DNA of 64,000 bases, from assembly GCF_026341515.1 (NCBI RefSeq), contig NZ_JAPEOK010000001.1, positions 7,688,001 to 7,752,000 on the forward strand, given 5' to 3'. The position numbers were made by a program, and so were the translations under genes. The notes under the pieces are model-generated. The model was not told the DNA's origin, did not search any database, and saw only the letters and a list, made by a program, of their open reading frames with translations. This document shows, in pieces, positions 38,068 to 46,267 of the stretch. How positions within the stretch are numbered: position 1 is the first letter of the stretch; each line of letters begins with the position of its first letter. The DNA is from Streptomyces sp. NBC_00878. GTDB lineage: Bacteria > Actinomycetota > Actinomycetes > Streptomycetales > Streptomycetaceae.

Positions 38068-38721
38068 ATGGCTGAGCCCTCCTTTCTGACCGCCGTCCGC
38101 GAGTCGTACGACACGATCGCCGCCGATTACGTCGAACGCGTCCCGCCTCCAGCCGCGATGGACCCGCTGTCACGCGGGATGCTGGCGGGATTTGCCGAAC
38201 TGGTGCGGACGGCCGGTCTGGGGCCGGTCGCGGACCTGGGGTGCGGCCCCGGACGCGGGACGGCGCACCTGGCCGGGCTGGGGTGTCCGTCTTCGGCGTC
38301 GATCTGTCGCCGAAGATGGTCGGGGATGGCCCGGCACGCCTATCCGAACCTGCGGTTCACTGAGGGCTCGATGACCGCGCTGGAGATGAGGGACGACGAG
38401 CTCGGCTCCATCCTGGCCTGGTACTCCACCCATCACACGCCCTCGCAGTGGCTGCCGGATGTGTTCGCCGAGTTTCATCGCACGCTCGCGCCCGGCGGCT
38501 ACCTGCTCTGGGGAGACTATGTCGGCGATGAGCGGCTGCAGCCGACCCACGGCTATGGCCGTCTGGTGTCCTACGAGTCGTACCTCCTGCCCCTGGACCG
38601 CATGGTCGACCTGCTGGACCAGGCCGGACTCGTCGTCACCGCGAGACTGAAACAGGAGCCCGGCGGACGCGTGAACAGACAGCACGCCTGCATCCTGGCC
38701 CGCAAGCCCGAAACGCCCTGA
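38068..38721 (+). CDS. SAM-dependent methyltransferase with compensating frameshifts in the SAM site
   Basis: This encodes 217 aa. Motif I VADLGCGPGRGTAHLAGLG is intact, but the next ~15 residues read CPSSASICRRRWSG. In the third frame the same DNA (38283-38325) gives VSVFGVDLSPKMVG, the expected motif II with the acidic SAM-ribose ligand. One base lost near 38280 and one gained near 38322 would explain this. Downstream, MARHAYPNLRFTEGSMTALE and FHRTLAPGGYLLWGDYVG are normal. The product probably folds poorly or cannot bind SAM well. Sequencing error is a possible alternative. Confidence 0.7.
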   Translation: MAEPSFLTAVRESYDTIAADYVERVPPPAAMDPLSRGMLAGFAELVRTAGLGPVADLGCGPGRGTAHLAGLGCPSSASICRRRWSGMARHAYPNLRFTEGSMTALEMRDDELGSILAWYSTHHTPSQWLPDVFAEFHRTLAPGGYLLWGDYVGDERLQPTHGYGRLVSYESYLLPLDRMVDLLDQAGLVVTARLKQEPGGRVNRQHACILARKPETP

Positions 38722-38782
38722 CGGGGCTCGTTCCCGGGGTGAGGCCGCTCGGCTGGACCGCCGACGATCACGGGGCGGGCGG

Positions 38783-38926
38783 TCAGACCGCTGGGCTGAG
38801 AGGGCGGCCGCCCCAGCGGATGCCTTTCTCGCCGCGGACACGGGCGCGTTCCCGGCGCTGCGCGGCCAGGACGCCTGGATAGCGTGCGTTCTGATTGCGA
38901 CACCGCAAGTAGTGATGCAGCCAACG
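38783..38926 (-). pseudogene. IS630-type transposase C-terminal scrap
   Basis: The frame reads HHYLRCRNQNARYPGVLAAQ then RRERARVRGEKGIRWGGRPL to a stop, the usual tail of Streptomyces IS630-like transposases (LRWRNANARHPDVLAAQR...). Nothing else of the element is present. It forms the 3' end of the hydrolase frame upstream. Confidence 0.6.
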
Positions 38927-39293
38927 ACACCGCCCCGGCCCCGGAGATGCCGAGCAAGTCGAAGCGTTCCAACTCCAGATGGTCGACGACTGCTGTGAGT
39001 ACCTCCACCGCGGTTTCGAGGTTCTGGCGGCCCGGCCACGCGTCGGAAAGCCCGCAGCCGGGCCCGTCGTATTGCACCACCGTCCGGTGCGCGGCGAGCG
39101 GGGCGTAGAAGGCGCGCATGGCCGGGTCCTGCCACTGCAGTTCAAGGTGTTCTATCCACGCCGCGGGCACTACGAGCGCGGGACCCCGGCCGACGGTCGC
39201 GTACGCGATCCGCACCCCGCCCGGCATGGTGCAAAAGCGGATCTGGCGTCGCGGCGCGGGATCTCGCGCCGACTCCGATGACGGATGGCGCAT
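38927..39293 (-). pseudogene. Alpha/beta hydrolase, N-terminal half
   Basis: From ATG the frame encodes VRIAYATVGRGPALVVPAAW, AHRTVVQYDGPGCGLSDAWP and LERFDLLGISGAGAVSLA, i.e. the oxyanion-hole strand, the D-G-x-G-x-S loop and the nucleophile elbow G-x-S-x-G. Similarity stops right after the elbow, where an IS630 scrap is joined. The catalytic Asp and His are lost. Confidence 0.7.
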
Positions 39294-39341
39294 CGTGAAC
39301 CTCCAGAGATCGACCGGGAGTTGCGACGGCGCTGAAGAATT

Positions 39342-39640
39342 TCATGATGCCTGAACGATGCCCACCCGCCGGTGCGTCGGGGCAGTCCAGCGGGCGCTTT
39401 CAGCACGCGTGGTCGAGGTCCACCGCATGCTGTGCCGGCACGTCATGCCCGACCCGAACCCCCAGATCCTGGGGACGATGCTCCCAGGCAATCCCGGTAC
39501 GCAGGACGAACAAGATCCCGCACAACACCTTGCGATTGTCCAGCCGCCTGCGGTCCGGGCGATGACCGTGCCGTTCATGCTCGGCAGCGGCCCAATGCGC
39601 TCCCATAGCTCGTCGGTCACAGCCGGAGAGGCTCATGTCC
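39342..39640 (-). pseudogene. IS5-family transposase N-terminal fragment
   Basis: Pieces in three frames give TDELWERIGPLP, RRRLDNRKVLCGILFVLRTG-IAWEHRPQDLG and WGFGSGMTCRHSMRW, matching the start of IS5-group transposases (LTDELWERIGPLLP..., VLCGILFVLHTGIAWEYLP). Frameshifts and the missing catalytic core make it inactive. Confidence 0.65.
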
Positions 39641-39782
39641 TCGGCTCACACCGCTGGCAAACACTCGACCACGAGCAACATCCAATGCTCATGTCGTCAG
39701 GAGTTCCAAGGTGGATTATGGCTTCGGAGTCACCTCCGTCTACACCCACCGACGTCGGGGCCGTCCTGCGCACCGCGAACCG

Positions 39783-42137
39783 TCAACGCAGCGAAGCCGA
39801 ACCGGGTTCGAGATCGGGGTCCGAGGAGGCGGCACGCGGACCCGGCACTTGGACGGGGCGAGCGAGGTGTTCTTGCAGCCGGGCGTGACGGAACTGGTAG
39901 ACAGGGCCGACCTGGCGGAGAACGCCCAGGCGGTGGGCATTGGTGAGGAAAGACTGGAGCCGCCATGGGAGTTGGCCTTGGGCGGAAAGAAGCAGCCGGG
40001 CGGCCATGTAGTACGGCCATGCGTGTGCGGCCAGCCCCAGGATCAGTCCGGTCGGGCCCACGCCCAGGAGTGTGCAGACGAAGATTGTGAGCGGGCTGAC
40101 CTCCTGCAACTCGTGCAGCGTTCGTCGTAATACGAAAGCCAGGGTGTAGGGCAGTGTGGCAAGGAGAAATCCTCCGCCGCAGCCGACGAGGGTGACGAGC
40201 CGGTCGGCGCGGACCGTCGAGACGGGACTTGTGACCTCCTCCTTGCTCGTCGTGCCACGCATCCAGTGCAGCAGGGCTTGCAGCGCGCCGAAGAGGGCGC
40301 CGAGGATCAGGCCGTGTGCCCAGGGCAGTTCCACAGCGTGTGCGGGTTGGCCCGGCGTCACAAGGGCGAGGGCGTACAGCTGGAAGGCAGCTGTGGCAAG
40401 GGCCGTGGTGCCGAGGAAAGTGGCCACGGCGAGGAGCAGGCGCCGGGGCCAGTTCCCAGGGATGAGCGTGCCGCGGCTCGGCAGGAGCGGTGGGGCTGGA
40501 GGGCCGGCGGAGTGTAGGACCAGCAGAAAGGTGAACCCCCAGAAGAGCAGACATGCGATCGCGTAAAACACGTTCGGCAACTCATCCGCACGGTCGACCA
40601 TCATGCCGGGAACGGCGAATGCGACGGCCCCGCCCACGGCGATCAATACGGTGCTGGTGAGCCGCCGGGCGCGAAGGCGGCAGCGGGTGGCGGTCCACGC
40701 CGCCAGCCAGCACATGCACGGCAAAGCCACGGCGACAGACCCCGGAATCCATTCCAGGCTCTCAAGTCTTTCAGGCGAGTATTCGGGGAGGGCCCGGCCA
40801 ATGGCATAGCCCGCCAAGGTGAGAACGAACACGGTGACAGCCCAGACGGCGCCCCGTGCCCACGGGCGGGAAACGACCGGTACCCACTGGTGAATTCTCC
40901 ACCATTCCAGGTCGGTAGTTCTCTGGCGCTGCATGCCGGAGGCGAGTTGGGCGAGGTAGCGGTGGGCGTGCTCTGGGCTCCAGGGGTGTTTTGCCGGATC
41001 TCGGCGCCGGGCGGTTGCGTAGACGATGGGGATGAGGGCGTCGAGGAGATGGTCCTCGATGGCTTCTTTGGACTCGAAGTTGCCCAATTCTTCAGGGTTG
41101 CCGGTGCCTTCGGCGTATACGGTCCTGGCGAGGGCGACGGTCAGTGGGCTGGTGAGGGCCTGTGCGGCGGCTCCTGCCGGGTGTGCGGCCAGGTGTTCGG
41201 CGAGGGAATCCCAGCGTTGCTGCGACGGTCCGGTAGGCGTGGCGAGACGGAGCAGCGCGAGGGAGTCCTGCACTGACAGGTTGCCAGGTGCGATCACCGC
41301 CGCGCCGGACAGGGCTCTGGCAGAGGCTGCGGCGGTGGTGTACTCGCCAGTGCGGCTGGTCAGCACCAGAGGCGCGTCGGTGTCCAGGGTCTCGTTGAGG
41401 GCGGTCAGGACGGATGCGTGGACCTCTTTGGGAAGTTCATCCAGTCCATCGATGACCGGGAGCACTCGGTGTCCGGCCAGGAGGTCGTCAATCGCGGTCG
41501 GGCCGTATGTGTCCGCATCGGCCAAGGTCGGGTAGTCAGCGGTGATACGACGGCGCAGCCAGTCGTGGACACTCTCCTGCTCGGGGTTGAATGACGTGGC
41601 AGTGAGTAGGACGGGCACGGGCTCGTTGTCTGGCCGATTTTGCAGCAGGGAGAGTGCCAGCAGCACGGCGAAGGTGGTCTTGCCGGATCCGGCCGGGCCC
41701 AAGACGATCAGCCGACGGCGTGGCAACTGTTGGCGGAAGGCCGCCGCCAGTTCCTCCCCTTGGTCGGCCTGGCAGGAGATGGTCCCCCCGATCAACTCCG
41801 GGTGGTCGTGAACTCCAACATCCGGTGAGTCCGACCAGGACACGGGTAGCGGCACGGGATTGTGGAGTTGCCGCAGACCCGCCTCCTTGCGCCACTGAGA
41901 TTCCACTAGTCGTGCGAGCGCTGCCTGCGCCTCCGTCAGCTGGTCAGTAGTAGAGCGGCCTTGCTGGGCAGACCGGCGCGAAGCCCATGCCGACAGTACG
42001 CCGAACAGGCTGACACCCGTCGCAAGAATCGAACTTGCTGTCGAGACGAAGTCGTTGCCCTCCTCACGCCAGGCCATCGTCAACAGAAGTGTCACAGCCC
42101 CGCAGAGCGCCCACGCCGTGACCCACCGTCCGCGCAC
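39783..42137 (-). CDS. NACHT-domain NTPase with N- and C-terminal membrane segments
   Basis: This encodes 784 aa from GTG behind GGGGAGGGG. Two N-terminal membrane helices (residues ~5-22 and 36-53) are followed by a helical linker. The NACHT module has Walker A GPAGSGKTT (147-155), Walker B VLPVIDGLDELP (225-236), a sensor-like LVLTSRTGEY and a DSLALLRLATP winged region. Residues ~440-720 hold about eight more helices, and the tail GPVYQFRHARLQEHLA is the usual end of this Streptomyces family. STAND NTPases of this class act as signalling switches, some in phage defence. The gene is alone among insertion remnants. Confidence 0.85.
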   Translation of the reverse strand: MRGRWVTAWALCGAVTLLLTMAWREEGNDFVSTASSILATGVSLFGVLSAWASRRSAQQGRSTTDQLTEAQAALARLVESQWRKEAGLRQLHNPVPLPVSWSDSPDVGVHDHPELIGGTISCQADQGEELAAAFRQQLPRRRLIVLGPAGSGKTTFAVLLALSLLQNRPDNEPVPVLLTATSFNPEQESVHDWLRRRITADYPTLADADTYGPTAIDDLLAGHRVLPVIDGLDELPKEVHASVLTALNETLDTDAPLVLTSRTGEYTTAAASARALSGAAVIAPGNLSVQDSLALLRLATPTGPSQQRWDSLAEHLAAHPAGAAAQALTSPLTVALARTVYAEGTGNPEELGNFESKEAIEDHLLDALIPIVYATARRRDPAKHPWSPEHAHRYLAQLASGMQRQRTTDLEWWRIHQWVPVVSRPWARGAVWAVTVFVLTLAGYAIGRALPEYSPERLESLEWIPGSVAVALPCMCWLAAWTATRCRLRARRLTSTVLIAVGGAVAFAVPGMMVDRADELPNVFYAIACLLFWGFTFLLVLHSAGPPAPPLLPSRGTLIPGNWPRRLLLAVATFLGTTALATAAFQLYALALVTPGQPAHAVELPWAHGLILGALFGALQALLHWMRGTTSKEEVTSPVSTVRADRLVTLVGCGGGFLLATLPYTLAFVLRRTLHELQEVSPLTIFVCTLLGVGPTGLILGLAAHAWPYYMAARLLLSAQGQLPWRLQSFLTNAHRLGVLRQVGPVYQFRHARLQEHLARPVQVPGPRAASSDPDLEPGSASLR

Positions 42138-42393
42138 GCTGCCCCTCCCCGCGTCATCGCCACATCTACGCTTTCAACAGGGCTAACGAAGCTGGAGCAG
42201 ACAGGGAACGACCGCCCTGCGTCGCAGGTCTGCTCGTAGCCCCGTCAACCTCCCGTGTAGCGACTAAGAGGTTGTCTCACGTGGCAAGTTTCGCGAGCTT
42301 CTTTTAGCAGGTCAGGGCGGCGGCCATGGCCAGGCCCTCGGCTCTGCCCGTCGTTGCGGACCACGTACGGGATCTTGAGGCCACGAGCAGCCC

Positions 42394-42996
42394 ATGGCAG
42401 GCTCATGCCGCGTGATCGATGAATTCGCGAAAGGCAACCTGCACGGGAGACTGCGGCGGGACCGCAGGGCGCTGCTCTGGAAACTCGACGGCTTGTCCGA
42501 ATACGACGCCCGTCGGCCTTTGACAGCGACCGGGACCAACCTCCTCGGCCTGGTCAAACACGTGGCCACCGTCGAGGCCAGGTACTTCGGTGAGGTCTTC
42601 GACCGCCCTTCCCCGGAACCGCTGCCCCAGTGGCAGGACTACGACGGCAGCGATCTGTGGGCGACCGAGGACGAGACCCGCGATCAGATCATCGGGTTCT
42701 ACCGGCGCACGTGGGAACACTCGGACGCGACGATCGACGAGCTTCCCCTCGACGCCCCCGGCCACGTGCCGTGGTGGCCGGAGCCTTGTCCCAACACGAA
42801 TCTGTTCGCCGTCATGGTCCATGTCCTCGGCGAGTCCATCCGGCATGCCGGGCACGCCGACATCCTGCGCGAGGGCCTCGACGGCCGGACCGGGGTGCGC
42901 GCCGAAAACGAGAAGCAGATCGACGAGGAAGCCCGTGCGTCCTACTGCGCGAAGATCGAGCAGGCCGCCAGGTCGGCCGTACCCATGAAGGCTTAG
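42394..42996 (+). CDS. DinB-family protein (DUF664-like)
   Basis: This encodes 200 aa from ATG. The four-helix-bundle signature is LLWKLDGLSEYDARRPLTAT then NLLGLVKHVATVEARYFGEV, ETRDQIIGFYRRTWEHSDAT and VMVHVLGESIRHAGHADILR. The three His (LVKH, VMVH, RHAGH) at their usual places form the divalent-metal site. Members include thiol-dependent S-transferases (bacillithiol or mycothiol type), often for detoxification. It ends four dozen bases before the transposase remnant and is bracketed by that element's inverted repeats, so it looks like passenger cargo. Some of the IS transposase 5' end was probably replaced by it. Confidence 0.85.
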   Translation: MAGSCRVIDEFAKGNLHGRLRRDRRALLWKLDGLSEYDARRPLTATGTNLLGLVKHVATVEARYFGEVFDRPSPEPLPQWQDYDGSDLWATEDETRDQIIGFYRRTWEHSDATIDELPLDAPGHVPWWPEPCPNTNLFAVMVHVLGESIRHAGHADILREGLDGRTGVRAENEKQIDEEARASYCAKIEQAARSAVPMKA

Positions 42997-43023
42997 AGGT
43001 TGGTGGTGGGCCCGCTCCGTGTG

Positions 43024-43694
43024 ACGAGCGGGCGGTGTTCACGGCAGTGGTCTACGCACTGACCAGCGGCTGTGCCTGGCGGCATCTGCCGCCGACGTTC
43101 GGCATGTCGCCCGCCACCGCGCATCGCCGCTTCACGGTATGGACCGAGGCCGGCCTGTGGCGTCGAGCTGCATCGGGCGCTGCTGGACGAACTCGGGGAC
43201 CGGGGCGAGGTGGACTGGACCTCGGCGATCGTCGACGCGGCCTCCGTTCGCGCCAAAAGGGGGGATCGCTGACCGGGCCGAACCCGGTCGATCGCGGCAA
43301 GAAGGGCAGCATGCTGCGCGTGCTGTCCGTTGCCCAGGGCATCCGGCTCGCGGTCGCCGTGTCCGACGCGAACATGCACGACAGCCTGGCCCTCAAACCG
43401 CTCGTCCGCGGCATACCCGCCGTCCGGTCCCGCCGGGGACCACGGCGGCGCCGACCCGTCAAACTCCGCGCGGACAAGGCGTACTTCTCCGCCGAGCACC
43501 TGGCCTGGCTGCGCGAGCGCGGGCTCGTCGCGCGCATCGCGCGGCCCGGCATCGAGTCCGGCGCACGCCTCGGTCGGCACCGCTGGAAGAGCGAACGGTC
43601 GATCGCTTGGCTCTTCGGCCACCGCCGCCTCACCGTCCGATACGAACGAAAGGGCTCGCACTTCCTCGCCCTGCTCGGCTGGCCGCCGCCCTGA
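43024..43694 (+). pseudogene. IS5-family transposase, 5'-truncated and frameshifted
   Basis: The order of recognisable pieces is AVFTAVVYALTSGCAWRHLP, FGMSPATAHRRFTVWTEAGL (frame 0), LHRALLDELGDRGEVDWTSA-IVDAASVRAKRG (frame shifted), then again frame 0: GSLTGPNPVDRGKKGSMLRV, ADKAYFSAEHLAWLRERGLV and RHRWKSERSIAWLFGHRRLT. The second D and the E of the DDE set are visible but the start and ~40 residues are missing. Confidence 0.8.
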
Positions 43695-43738
43695 CCTGCT
43701 ACAAGAAGCTCTCGAAACTTGCCACGTGAGACACCCTC

Positions 43739-43936
43739 TCAGGCTTCACCCTCATCGGTGTAGTCGCTGTCCTCGTTGCCCTTGGGGCTCATAAGAGCCC
43801 ACACGACGAAGGCGAGCATTACGGCACCGAGGATCGCCGTCGCGAGGTAACCCTGGATGATGCCGATGATCAATATCGCGGCGCCAAGTGCCAGGCTTAG
43901 GACCACGACACACACGTTGACCTCCGAAAAAGGCAT
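43739..43936 (-). CDS. Small two-helix membrane protein
   Basis: This encodes 65 aa. Two hydrophobic helices (VCVVVLSLALGAAILIIGII and LATAILGAVMLAFVVWALM) are followed by an acidic tail (GNEDSDYTDEGEA). Its stop codon coincides with the last base of the right inverted repeat of the IS5-like element, so the C-terminus may have been changed by that insertion. The ATG has no strong ribosome site. Function unknown. Confidence 0.5.
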   Translation of the reverse strand: MPFSEVNVCVVVLSLALGAAILIIGIIQGYLATAILGAVMLAFVVWALMSPKGNEDSDYTDEGEA

Positions 43937-43939
43937 CGG

Positions 43940-44061
43940 TCCCGGCTGTACGGGGTGCCGGCGTTGACGCTGAGCTTCTCGGCGACCTCCGGGACCGGTT
44001 TCCCGGTCTCGATCACGATGCGTACAGCACCCTCGCAGAACTCAGCATCATACGTGTGTTG
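43940..44061 (-). pseudogene. IS3-family OrfA fragment
   Basis: HTYDAEFCEGAVRIVIETGK then PVPEVAEKLSVNAGTPYS is the N-terminal helix-turn-helix of IS3-type OrfA proteins (YDAEFREGAVRIV..TGKP...VAR.L.IN.GTL). The rest is absent. Confidence 0.65.
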
Positions 44062-44099
44062 CTTGATAGCTCTGGCGTCGTTGAGTTGGTATTTCCTGA

Positions 44100-44197
44100 T
44101 GCGCACTGTCAGGTTCAATCCGCGCGGGACGCTGTCCGACGACGAGCCCGCCAGCGTGTGGTTCGAGTGTGGCGCTGGTTGCCAGGTGCGCGGGTGA
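44100..44197 (+). pseudogene. Possible HATPase C-terminal scrap
   Basis: The frame encodes RGTLSDDEPASVWFECGAGC-QVRG and stop. The VWFECG ending equals that of the interrupted HATPase at 35-37 kb. It is too short to be sure. Confidence 0.3.
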
Positions 44198-44209
44198 CTC
44201 TCCCGGCCG

Positions 44210-44401
44210 CTACGAGTTGCGCAGGGCGAGCGTCACGTCGGCCTTGTAGTCGGGTTGCCCTTCCGACCAATTCTGCACGTGTATATTCCTGGCACCCGTT
44301 TGCAACGGGAAGAGGAACATGTTCGAGAAGGCTGACGTGCCGTCCAAGCCGCCCGTATTCGTGCTGGAGCCCTCAAAGAACTTGACCAGGCCGCCGGTCA
44401 C
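44210..44401 (-). CDS. Hypothetical protein fragment, beta-rich
   Basis: This encodes 63 aa from GTG. The frame is open for at least 100 bases upstream without a good start (reading IHYTLTRQQGGFIR before the GTG). The protein has GGLVKFFEGSSTNTGGLDGT and FLFPLQTGARNIHVQNWSEG, a predicted beta-sandwich end. No ribosome site is obvious. It may be a 5'-truncated gene; family not recognised. Confidence 0.4.
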   Translation of the reverse strand: MTGGLVKFFEGSSTNTGGLDGTSAFSNMFLFPLQTGARNIHVQNWSEGQPDYKADVTLALRNS

Positions 44402-44566
44402 GCGAATGAAGCCACCCTGCTGGCGGGTGAGAGTGTAGTGAATTTCGACTCCTATCTCTCCACCGCGTCTCCTGGGAGTGACGCGTCCGGCGATTACCGA
44501 ATGGTGAAAGCGGCGGCCCGGGGATCGGGGGCCGCCGCCTTCGCGTACGGGGGTGTGCTGGACCGG

Positions 44567-44989
44567 TCAGTACCAGCCGTTCGCCTGCCAGAAGTTCCAG
44601 GCGCCGGTCGGGCTGCCGTAGCGGGACTTCATGTAGTCGAGGCCCCACTTGATCTGGGTCTTCGGGTTCGTCTTCCAGTCGGAACCGGCGGAGGCCATCT
44701 TCGAGCCCGGCAGGGCCTGGACCAGGCCGTAGGCGCCGGAGGAGGAGTTGGTGGCGGTGACGTTCCAGCCGCTCTCGTGCTCGACGATCTTGCTGAACGC
44801 CTTGTACTGCGAGTCGTTCGGGATCATCTTCTGCGCGATCGCCCTGGCCGAGGCGGAGGAGGACTTCGCCGGGGCGGCCTGGGCGGGGGCCGCCGCGAAC
44901 ACCATGCCGGCGGTGGCAGCGGCCACGGCGGCACCGGTGAGGGCCTTCTTCGGAGTGGCGATGCGGCGGATGCGGGTGGAGAGGGACAC
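44567..44989 (-). CDS. Secreted transglycosylase-like (SLT) protein
   Basis: This encodes 140 aa from GTG with AAGGTG upstream. The signal peptide (RIRRIATPKKALTGAAVAAA) ends at AQAAPAK. The catalytic domain shows FSKIVEHESGWNVTATNSSS-GAYGLVQALPGSKM, with the catalytic Glu in HESGW and the G-[AS]-[YW]-G-L-[VM]-Q motif of soluble lytic transglycosylases. IKWGLDYMKSRYGSPTGAWN and FWQANGWY close the lysozyme-like fold. It cleaves peptidoglycan glycan strands outside the cell. Streptomyces carry several such short proteins. Confidence 0.9.
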   Translation of the reverse strand: MSLSTRIRRIATPKKALTGAAVAAATAGMVFAAAPAQAAPAKSSSASARAIAQKMIPNDSQYKAFSKIVEHESGWNVTATNSSSGAYGLVQALPGSKMASAGSDWKTNPKTQIKWGLDYMKSRYGSPTGAWNFWQANGWY

Positions 44990-45343
44990 GGAGCACCTTT
45001 TCTTCGGGGACAGGGCGGTCGCTCGTACGCCGTGACCCGTAGGCCCCTGGCATGCGTCGGCGCCGAGGCCCGGGTGGGCACGTCGGCGCCTTGCGACTCG
45101 TCCAGAGAAACAGGCTCGGAGACTGCCCGCAATGAACCCTTTTGCTAGTTGTGGTCGTATCCGCCGCAAAAGGCCCTTCTGTGACGTGGCTCTCAATCCC
45201 CAGGTCAGGGGCGTTGGCGACGCGTGCATGACAGGGTGGATGATCTACGGCCGCGCTTCGTAAGTGACCTGGGTCCTGTGGGGCGCCTCACGGTAGGTGT
45301 AACCGGCAGTGGTTGAAGCGTCTACGAAGGGTTCGCGAAGGGT
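44990..45343. other. Intergenic stretch upstream of the SLT gene
   Basis: No gene is seen in this 354 bp. I looked for a ydaO (c-di-AMP) riboswitch, common before cell-wall hydrolases in Streptomyces, and found no convincing core. It separates the SLT gene from the stop of the B12-type ECF operon. Confidence 0.35.
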
Positions 45344-46267
45344 CTACGGCGTGCGGCCGGGCGGTGTGACGGGCGCCGCACCACCCGGGTCCTCGAACGT
45401 GACCGGCGTCTCGAAAGCCGCCCTCCGCGTGGCCCGGCGCAGCGCCTTGAGGATCGTCGCGCCGAGCGTGAGGGTCAGCACGACGGTGACCGTGGCCCGG
45501 CCCAGGTCCCAGCCGAGGGAGGTGGCCAGGCAGTACGCGACGAAACGGGCCAGGTTGGCGTCCACGTCGTCGCGCGGTTCGAAGGCGACGTTCGACGACA
45601 GCGCGTCCATGAAGGGCCAGCCCGCCAGGTTCATGATCGTGCCGTACGCGAAGGCCGCGACGAACCCGTACAGGGCGAGCATCGACAGCTCGCCCCGGCC
45701 GCGCAGCCGGTCCGGGCCCGGGAGCAGTCCCGCGCCCATCGTGAACCAGCCCATGGACAGCATCTGGAACGGCATCCACGGCCCGACCCCGCCCGTGAGC
45801 AGCGCCGACGCGAACATCGTGACCGCCCCGAGGACGAATCCGAAGCCCGGCCCGAGGACCCTCCCGCTCAGCACCATCAGGAAGAACATCGGCTCGATGC
45901 CGGCGGTTCCGGCTCCGATCGGCCGCAGCGCGGCCCCCGTCGCGGCGAGTACGCCGAGCATGGCCACGGCCTTGGGGCCGAGCCCCGACTCGGAGATCGA
46001 CGCCGCGACGACCCCGACGAGGAGTACGAGCAGCCCGGCGAACAGCCAGGGCGCGTCCTTCGCGTGGGCACTCACCTGTGAGGTGGGCCCACTGAAGAAG
46101 GGCCAGGTGAGCGCGGCGAGACCGACGAGGCTGACGAGGAGGAGGGCGGCGAGGGAACGGGGGCCCAGACGGATGGGGCGGGCTTGGGATTGAGGTTGGG
46201 CTTGGGCCCGGGCTTGGGCTTGGGGGAGGGGGCGAGGTTCGGGGAGGGGGTGCGACTTCTCGTTCAT
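45344..46267 (-). CDS. ECF transporter S component (probable cobalamin-specific)
   Basis: This encodes 307 aa. The ATG overlaps the ATPase stop (ATGA). After a Gln/Ala/Pro-rich tail (LPQAQARAQAQPQSQARP) about seven helices follow. LRPIGAGTAGIEPMFFLMVL-SGRVLGPGFGFVLGAVTMFA is the substrate-binding core typical of BtuM/CbrT-like or HMP S components, and WMPFQMLSMGWFTMGAGLLP follows. The S component binds the vitamin in the membrane. Cobalamin is inferred from the operon's riboswitch, not from this sequence. Confidence 0.8.
   Translation of the reverse strand: MNEKSHPLPEPRPLPQAQARAQAQPQSQARPIRLGPRSLAALLLVSLVGLAALTWPFFSGPTSQVSAHAKDAPWLFAGLLVLLVGVVAASISESGLGPKAVAMLGVLAATGAALRPIGAGTAGIEPMFFLMVLSGRVLGPGFGFVLGAVTMFASALLTGGVGPWMPFQMLSMGWFTMGAGLLPGPDRLRGRGELSMLALYGFVAAFAYGTIMNLAGWPFMDALSSNVAFEPRDDVDANLARFVAYCLATSLGWDLGRATVTVVLTLTLGATILKALRRATRRAAFETPVTFEDPGGAAPVTPPGRTP

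Larger units (their letters stand above)
42267..43739. mobile_element. IS5-like derivative with 60-bp inverted ends enclosing a DinB gene
   Basis: The ends 42267-42326 and 43680-43739 are inverted repeats with 57 of 60 matching positions, starting AGAGG[TG]TGTCTCACGTGG and running on through AGCAGGTCAGGGCGGCGGCCA. Inside are an intact DinB-family gene and then a 5'-truncated, frameshifted IS5-type transposase whose stop lies in the right repeat. The left repeat is longer than a normal IS5 terminal repeat and duplicates the transposase end, so it could be the stump of a second, inverted copy. Confidence 0.75.

Noticed and set aside
42258..43745. Target-site duplication of the DinB-carrying element
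   Set aside because: The bases next to the two inverted repeats (CTA and TCA regions) do not match, so no duplication can be claimed.
44990..45240. ydaO (c-di-AMP) riboswitch upstream of the SLT gene
   Set aside because: The conserved core blocks expected for this class were not found; covariance-model search could still overturn this.
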